Shown here: positions 57,580 to 64,000 of the stretch, in pieces
Layout of the letters: each line of letters starts with the position of its first letter
Numbering within the stretch: position 1 is the stretch's first letter
Assembly: GCA_038496445.1 (NCBI GenBank)
Contig: JALMLS010000550.1
Location: 16,941-80,940 of the forward strand
Reading direction: 5' to 3'
From: Trichosphaerium sp. ATCC 40318
Lineage: Eukaryota; Discosea; Flabellinia; Trichosidae
Length of the DNA: 64,000 bases
Made by a program: the position numbers and the translations under genes
Notes under the pieces: model-generated
Databases searched by the model: none
Told to the model about the DNA's origin: nothing
Seen by the model: only the letters and a program-made list of their open reading frames with translations

Positions 57580-59376
57580 TCAAATGAGGTTCTTGCGCTT
57601 GGCTTTGGTGACCTTGATACGTTCCTTCAAATTGAATTCAAGTTCAATTAAGATGTCTTGGTCAATGTCATTGGGTTTAATGCGTAATTCGTTCATCAAT
57701 GATCCAAGTTCCTGTGCTCGCTCACTTGCGATACCCAACCTGGCAAGTGATGAAGTCCAATCCAAGCCAATGATTTCAGGTTGTATTGGCTGAAGAGCAG
57801 GATTGATTGATTGAGTCTCATACAATTGAGCGAATAGCACCTAAAATGGTTTACTTTTCACCAAAACATTTAAATGTTTCAAGGTTCAATGTACCTTGTT
57901 GGTGTTTACCACAGAAACATGAGGTTTATCAATCCATGATTGCTGAGGTAAATTCAGTTTGCTTACATTGTGTGGTGATCTTACTCTGGTTTCATGATGT
58001 GGTAGAGTAAAAGTAGTAACATCATTCTAGCAAATTTGGTAGTTATTTGATTGTTTAATGTACTTACCTCCTCAATGTATTCTTCTTGATTTTGGTGTAT
58101 TTTAAAGGCTTCAAACGCATCTTGAATCATATCAAGATGTTCAGGAGCATCTCCAAACTTGGTGTAATCATGATTGGGATTAATTACAGCTTTTGATGAG
58201 TACTTGTCTTTGTCTACTTTTATATCATCTTTATCTATGGTTGTTTTATTGACGTTGGCATTTTGGTGTTTAAGGTGGGTTTGCTTAATGATTCAATAAA
58301 CAAACAAATGGATAAGATGACAAAGGTACCTTTTTGTGATTGTTGAATGTCAGTTGTTGTGGTGAAGCTGATCTAAAATCATTACGACCACTTGTAACCA
58401 GTCTGAAATCATGAGATATTGCCAAGTAATGATATACTTTATTGGCAAACTCAAGATATTTTCCAGGTAATTGTAATGGTTTGTTTGATGAGAACGAATC
58501 AATCCATTTCCCTTTACCCCAACCAAACAAACAACCTTCATCATCAATCGCATATGATGTATGTGTACCAGCATGTACAGATAAGATGTTATTGAGCCTT
58601 TTGATGATACCTTGGCCATACTTGTCGCCAATACCCAACCCAAGACACCCATACCAGTCATATCCAAAAGAAAATACTTGTCCTGACTTGAGGAGAACAA
58701 GCACATGATTATAACCAATAGCGATATCAGTGGCATGTCCAATGTTTGGAACACGTGAAATTGTCTTTCCTCGTTTCAAGAATAATGCTTTATCGTCTGC
58801 TTCATCTTTTGTTGTTCCCCAAAGAAAGACATGGCCTGTTGATGTTATTGCTCCATTTACATACAAATTAGTTTGAATTTTTTGAACATTTTCAAGATTT
58901 GGAATAACCACTGGTGATGAAACTGTCTTGTCGAATGAATGACCCAATCCATGAAATCTATTGTCTCCCCAAGAGTAGACATGACCTGAATGTGATAACG
59001 CCATACTCAAAAGATAGGCAGAGACTTTCGTGATATTGTTGAGATTTGGAACACGTGTTGGTGACGAAACAGGTGATGTAAAGTGACCCAGACCCAATGC
59101 ACCTTCTGAATTTTTGCCCCATGAATACACAATACCGTTTGAATCAACTGCAAGGCTATGGCGCCATCCAGCAGCAATACAGACGATATTTATGAGTGAC
59201 GTTATTGGTCTTGCGATAGAACTCATTTTTACGCGTGTATTACCCAATTGGCGCTCATAATTTCGTCCCCACGTGTAAACAAAACCATCATCTGCGATTA
59301 CCATTGAATGTTGGAAACCAACGTCCAAACGGTTAACACATTGTAATTTAACCTCTAAACGTTGTGGTTCTGCCAT
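57580..59376 (-). CDS. RCC1-repeat + SAM-like domain protein, paralog R4
   Basis: Four exons: 59376-58330, 58283-58068, 58026-57895, 57840-57580; 551 aa. RCC1 propeller (DDGFVYTWGRNYERQLGN; GQVFSFGYDWYGCLGLG), an acidic linker and KPHVSVVNTNK, then a SAM-like domain (LARLGIASERAQELGS to NLKERIKVTKAKRK). The linker exon is of the R1/R3 type, while the SAM exon is closer to R2, suggesting exon exchange among paralogs. All four paralogs share exon number, sizes and phase. Start chosen at MAEPQRLEVK, which aligns with the MAEPQ/MAEAQ starts of the others. CACGTG sites inside the RCC1 region are mostly shared coding positions and not regulatory evidence. Confidence 0.87.
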
Positions 59377-60020
59377 TAATGTTTATTTAAATAATGCCTG
59401 TATTTGACAGGCAAATCTCACTATGAGACACGATAATGCAGATGGGGATTAACACAAGAATTGTACCAAGTTCATGTTTTTGCAGCCATTAGCTTGCACT
59501 TTTGGGATTGATCTGGATTTGATTCACACGTTCTTGTTGATCTACAATACCAGAGTGGAGGAGAGAATACCGTCTCACTCAGCTTCGACCCTCTTGTACA
59601 TACACAACAAATTACATAAACTCTTTCCGGGTAAGTTGAAAAATTATGGATAGTAAAAATTTTTAAACAGCCCAAAAACCCTCGCAATCCGCTCTTGCAT
59701 GTATGTAAAACCCATTGCGACACCATAATTGGTAATGAAAAAATAAAAGTTATGGATAGTAAAATCGCTATGGTAAAACCCTGTCAAAACTTCTTAACAA
59801 TCTTCAAAAACTCATCACGTGCGCATTTTTAACCTGTTGCGCGAGTATCGCAATAAACCAAAGAAAACTAACTCTAAGGTTAAGGTGGCATCTTTCATGC
59901 GTAAGAAAAATATCTAGGGTAAGATTGTTGAGTGGTTACTTGGATAGTGGCTAAAATACTGGTGGTCCAAAACAGATTCTAACTCAACGTGTTTGTCTGA
60001 TTTTGAAAAAAAACTGTGGA
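59377..60020. other. intergenic with short inverted-repeat motif
   Basis: AAATTATGGATAGTAAAA at 59641-59658 and a second TTATGGATAGTAAAA at about 59750-59764 recur inverted at 60871-60890. CACGTG at 59816-59821. No clear exon. Confidence 0.45.
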
Positions 60021-60535
60021 CTATCTCGTGAGACTTTAAGTTTTTTGTCACGGAAGTGCAACAGAAATGGTATTGGCAACAATATAGTATTAGCACAAGA
60101 GGTGTGTGAGCTTCTATCCGAGAAAGTAAAAGCGTTATCAGAAGAAAAGGTAGAAAGCTTCTTTAAGTGAACATCACAGAAAAGAGAGATAAAAAAAAAA
60201 AATTTCATTGTTTTGAAGATTGCCGACACAGTAGAAAAGAAGTAAAAGACAAAGTGATGATACGATGCGATTACTGTGATATATGGTACCACTCTGAATG
60301 CCTTGATTGGGACAATAAGGCATGGAAGAGAAAAAGTAAGGCCAAAGTGATTTGTGTCACGATTTTTACACAAAGTTGTATAAGGACATGCTCACCTGAC
60401 CCCGGAAATGGTAGAAAACAATAAAAAATCATCCTTTTCAAGACATTATAGTACATTGAACCTTAAAAAGCAAGGAAACAAACAGGTATTGATTGACAGA
60501 CTCGCAAATGCAACAAATCCTGAGAGGTAAAAAAA
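60021..60535 (+). pseudogene. PHD-finger / SAP-motif remnant, possibly transposon-derived
   Basis: Three coding-like pieces on the plus strand. First, 60019-60170 (CGLSRETLSFLSRKC to LSEEKVESFFK, stop). Second, 60167-60424 with a PHD-type zinc-binding core (FHCFEDCRH then MIRCDYCDIWYHSECLDW). Third, 60449-60530 with a SAP-like motif (LNLKKQGNKQVLIDRLANAT). Stops and frame changes separate them. The PHD core keeps the CxxC..H..C ligand pattern. Inverted copies of a ~18-bp motif at 59641 and 60871 bracket the region, so it may be the gene cargo of a decayed DNA transposon or a nuclear-protein pseudogene. Confidence 0.5.
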
Positions 60536-61587
60536 ATATTGACACTCAATTGCAACATTTTTTGGGGTCTCCACAACGTGATAAACCTATTCTCCTTACT
60601 TCCATCACCATAAATTTTCAGCTATTGCTTAGGTTAATCAGTTAGGTTGGTCAAACACAACATCCTACTGAATTACTAGTGATAGGTGCCGAATGACTTT
60701 GGATTTGTTAAAACTGCCTTTAACGTTCACACATACAATTTGTGACTGTGTTCTTCAAAAAGATGCTTTGAGCATTTCCGATTTATATTACCTTGTAGCA
60801 ACACAGGCTTTTACAGGGAAACTTTTATAAGTCATTTGAAGATAATGTAAGTTCAAAAGCTGAAATAAAATTTTACTATCCATAATTTTTTGGATTACTA
60901 TCCATAAAGAGATAAATCAATCGATTTATTCAATCAATTAACACAAAAACTTTTTGAATCTGCCACAAGATAAGCAAAATTTCCGCTAGGGGCTTACTTA
61001 CTGAGAAAACTCTTGGCCGTTTTACTGGGAATGTGGAAGGTAGTAAAAGCGTTAGTTACACTGTAACGCTCACACGTGTTGCTTTTTTTTTTCACTTGCT
61101 ACGGAACTCTTACACAAGGTTCTTTGCAACAACGTCGGAAAGTTGTTCATACGCTCACAGCTTGTTGGAATTGTAGTTGGCTGAGATTGTACAATCTGAA
61201 AGGTAAGCAGGCCAACCAATTATTATTTTATTATTTTATTTAACGTCAACGGTCTTCCTTTCGGAAAACCTAAGTTCTACTGGTCCACTAGGACACTACA
61301 AGAGGTAAACTCTGAACTTCTAGACGCAGCCAGGTTATTATGGGCGACTGATAAAAAAAGAGGGGGAAAAAACAAGAAAGAATACCAATATACAGAAAAG
61401 GAGACGAGGTGACCCAGAGTTTCTAAACATTGTGAGACCATTATGCCAATAAACTTATAATAGTGAACCATGCTATAACGTAAGCTTCCAACCTAACTCC
61501 TCCTTAAACTAACTTCAACTATAAAAGGGAAGCCCGGTAAGAATAGGAACAAATGTAAAAAAGAGAAATAGAAGAAATTTCAAGATA
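60536..61587. other. intergenic, about 1 kb
   Basis: Contains the inverted TTTTACTATCCATAATTTTT motif at 60871-60890, another ACTATCCATAA at about 60897, and CACGTG at 61073-61078. The right part is the 3' flank of the retrotransposon; no poly(A) tail is obvious. Confidence 0.4.
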
Positions 61588-63230
61588 CTAAAGACCTAAG
61601 ATATTTCTAATACTGTCGTTAGCCAATGCAAAAACCCTCGGCCCTAGATAAGCGCCCACCGATTTCTTATATGTGATATCTTTCTTACAACGTGATACAT
61701 ATCTTCTATATAATAATGCAATATAAATACGGTTAATACGTTGTGCCATAAACCTAGCTTTGGGCGTATTAATGGCAAAGGTTTCTCTTATCTTGCTGAT
61801 CAATTCTTCTGTGACCCATCCTTGTGCTTCACGGAAAGATAAATTATGTGTGACGCCCATAAAACCGTAATTGTCAATAAATTTTTCCACCACTGCACCC
61901 AATAAATTTTTTCCAATATACTTATCAACCCAATATTCCTCTTCCATAAGCGAATCTATATTTCTACCTGCTTGAAGAACGCAGAACATAGCGTGTTTAA
62001 CTTTGTATCTGAGTTGGAAGGAGTTCGAAACAAAGTAGTTATCTTTAGTTTTATTTCTGATAAGTGAATAAAAATTGAACTTACGGAATTTTTCCTCAGA
62101 GTCTGGGAATTCTTCGTCAATAGTTTCAGTATATATTCTGGCAATGTGATAAAACAGATGCGTTCTGATATCGAACGGATTGTTTTTACATCTAACGAAA
62201 TGTTGGAAGGTTTCATGAGATCCATCTTGGCACATAGAACAAAAAGGGTTAGGATAATTAATTTTAGTTCTTCTAGCCCATAAGGAGTCACAGACTTTTG
62301 GTTGTCTGTGGAATTTCACACTGTTGAGAAACAGCGCATGTCGCTTGACTCTGAATGCAAAATCTACTATTCTGTCATTTTGCACGTTGGAATAAGAAAT
62401 CTTGGATCGAGCCATATCTAGATTTAATCTATTTCTACCTAGATTACTAGAAACATTGTTAATGAACTTAATTTTTTTTTCTTCTGCAGCTATTTTAAGA
62501 ATTTTCCACGGGTCATGGTATGTAGGAGAGTCTTTTGAATTAACAAGACAGTAGTTACCTGTTCCTATAGGGTGTAGATTAGTACCTAGTAAACATCTAC
62601 CTTCTGCTTTATAGCGCTTATCAGATGCAATCTTATCTGCGTATGCGTTTAAAGCTATACACCATGGAACTAATTGGGCCGAGTACTTTCTAGTGATGTG
62701 TTTAGAAGCTTTAAGTGCTGCTACCTTTTTAGAGCTACTTTCCAGAGTATGACTCGGATACCATATAATGTCAGTAGTACCAATTCTATTATTTATGATG
62801 TCATTTATGCGTTCTAGAGTGTGTGCGTAAGGACTCTTGAATTTTTTAATAGGGAGCCATTTGTCGAATTGTTCGATCCATCTTTTAGAATTTAAAGAGT
62901 CAGTAACTATAATAATAGGTAACTCTTTGGGTGTGATACGAGCTGCCATTTCTATAGCTTCTAGTTCGGCCCCATTTGAATCGTCATGGAATAAAGTATG
63001 AAATTTCAACCATTTGTTTTTGTTGATTGACAACGCTATGCCACTGTACGCAACTCCATCTATAACGCTACCATCCGTTGCAATAATTGACGTACCATTG
63101 ACTTTTGTAGTAATGCTATTAAAAGTAGGCACGCTCATGGGTTTTGCTAGTAAAGACGTTTTACGAATCGAACCTATGTATTTAATATTGTAGTTAGTAT
63201 TATTAGGAGCCTTTTACACGTTTTAAAGTC
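61588..63230 (-). CDS. retrotransposon RNase H domain and C-terminal zinc-finger region
   Basis: Open from about 63230 to the stop at 61588; the ATG at 63138 is internal to the element's polyprotein and need not be a start. The RNase H fold is clear: IIATDGSVIDGVAYSG (first Asp), SNGAELEAIEMAAR (Glu), IIIVTDSLNSKRW (second Asp), IIWYPSH, then LNAYADKIAS (last Asp). About 120 residues later CSMCQDGSHETFQHFVRC is the CxxC..H..C finger found after reverse transcriptases in many LINE-like elements. All acidic active-site residues are present, so the domain itself looks intact although the upstream joins are broken. Confidence 0.8.
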
Positions 63231-63483
63231 TGAGGCTACTGATTCACTACCTATTGCACCTTCTTTGCAGTTGAGATTATCTTTGAGAGCTGTCTTTACA
63301 AACGCCTGTGTTTGAGTATCCTCTAATGATAAGAGACCAAAACCTACGTTGCTCGATTGAACTCTCTCATTATGTGCGTTTGTTTGTATTTTAACTTTAC
63401 GCTTTATAATTCTTGTTGCTAAGTTATCCCATTTTTTTAGCCAAACTTTAGGGATGTTGATGACGCTTTGTGTAAATCTAACT

Positions 63484-64000
63484 TTAGCTTGCTACTTGAT
63501 TAATAATCCTGACTTTTTGGGCTGTAGTAAAGTAATTAGTGTTAACTAAATTAATTACCGTCTTAAATGAGCTTCCTAATTTGGTAAAATGTTCCTTAAA
63601 GTCTAGATTCATGTTAATTAGTATACCAAGGTATTTATACGTTTCATTTGGTTTTCCTATTGGGATTTGACTACCTTTCCAGCGCAATGGTTTATGGTAG
63701 ATTTCTTCAGCTAATTCTTCTTTGTTAGTGAGCAACGATGATTTCTCTGTGTTAATATTAATGTCATAAAAGGAGCAAAAGGAAAGAAGTAGGTCATATA
63801 GTTTATGTAAATCCTCTAAGTTCTCCGCTAAAATCACTAAGTCATCTGCGTAAGCGATTATTGTAACAATTTTACCGTCAGCGCATTTGAAACCTAACTT
63901 ACTTTCTTCCATTTTAAGAACAAGCGAGTTAATAAAGAAATCCCAAATCATTGGTGATATGATATCTCCTTGTCTAGTACCTCTATTAATTCTAATTTCT
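63484..64000 (-). CDS. reverse transcriptase fragment of LINE-like element
   Basis: Runs off the right window edge and ends at a stop at 63484. It reads RGTRQGDIISPMIWDFFINS (RT block with the QGD..SP motif), then VTIIAYADDLVILAENLEDL (block with the catalytic YADD), KYLGILINM (thumb-side block) and KVRIINQVAS. The polymerase palm motifs are intact. The ORF stops where a one-base shift would continue into the next open region (FTQSVINIPKVWLKKWDNLA), so this is a decayed or programmed-frameshift copy; decay is more likely given a second shift downstream. Confidence 0.85.
   Translation of the reverse strand, partial: EIRINRGTRQGDIISPMIWDFFINSLVLKMEESKLGFKCADGKIVTIIAYADDLVILAENLEDLHKLYDLLLSFCSFYDININTEKSSLLTNKEELAEEIYHKPLRWKGSQIPIGKPNETYKYLGILINMNLDFKEHFTKLGSSFKTVINLVNTNYFTTAQKVRIINQVAS

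Larger units (their letters stand above)
61588..64000 (-). mobile_element. non-LTR (LINE-like) retrotransposon, 3' part, frameshifted
   Basis: Minus strand, entering from beyond the right edge. It holds, in order, reverse transcriptase (64000-63484), a connection region in another frame (about 63480-63190), then RNase H and a zinc-knuckle-like C-terminus (63230-61588). At least two frame changes separate the parts, so this copy cannot make the full polyprotein as read. Element order RT - RNase H - C-terminal CxxC..H..C is typical of several non-LTR clades. Confidence 0.8.

Overview
This is nuclear DNA from a single-celled eukaryote. Nearly every gene is split by short introns (about 35-100 bp), base composition is AT-rich (estimated by eye), genes lie densely on both strands, and AATAAA signals sit just after, or overlap, stop codons. 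Protein families (C-type-lectin-like ectodomains, KCTD/BTB, SAM, RCC1, F-box, bHLH, a FUT8-like fucosyltransferase fold, a copper LPMO) would suit a unicellular relative of animals and fungi or another free-living protist. The lineage cannot be fixed from the sequence alone. All gene models below were spliced by eye, with exon phases checked by arithmetic.

Layout. 1-11 kb: four paralogous type I membrane proteins with a C-type-lectin-like ectodomain (three on the minus strand, one inverted), mixed with an F-box/MORN_2-repeat gene, a MORN_2 pseudogene and small unknown genes. 12.5-16 kb: a 12-exon SAP + F-box gene, convergent with a second F-box/MORN_2 gene. 16-19 kb: gene-poor, with a foldback element and a tandem duplication. 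19.7-31.7 kb: secreted or surface proteins (LPMO with cellulose-binding-like tail, LamG-like protein on a Thr/Pro stalk, metalloprotease with TIG-like domain) and a TVP38/TMEM64 membrane protein, interspersed with three copies of a ~235 bp MITE and a two-copy ~245 bp repeat. 32-34 kb and 46.8-59.4 kb: four RCC1-propeller + SAM-domain paralogs and one orphan SAM exon. 35-42 kb: a cluster of secreted proteins, three of them clear members of the mostly bacterial DUF2589 family. 42.6 kb: a bHLH factor. 45-46.5 kb: a TPR-like protein. 53-57 kb: a BTB/KCTD + lectin-like fusion and a fucosyltransferase-like enzyme. 59.6-64 kb: a PHD/SAP remnant bracketed by short inverted repeats, then a frameshifted non-LTR retrotransposon running off the right edge.

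Two global signals stand out. The palindrome CACGTG occurs about 70 times by eye (roughly 7 expected), in intergenic regions and introns, and the window also encodes a bHLH protein with the residues that read CACGTG. Introns very often start GTAC (typically GTACGT) instead of GTAAGT, and a few appear to be GC-AG.
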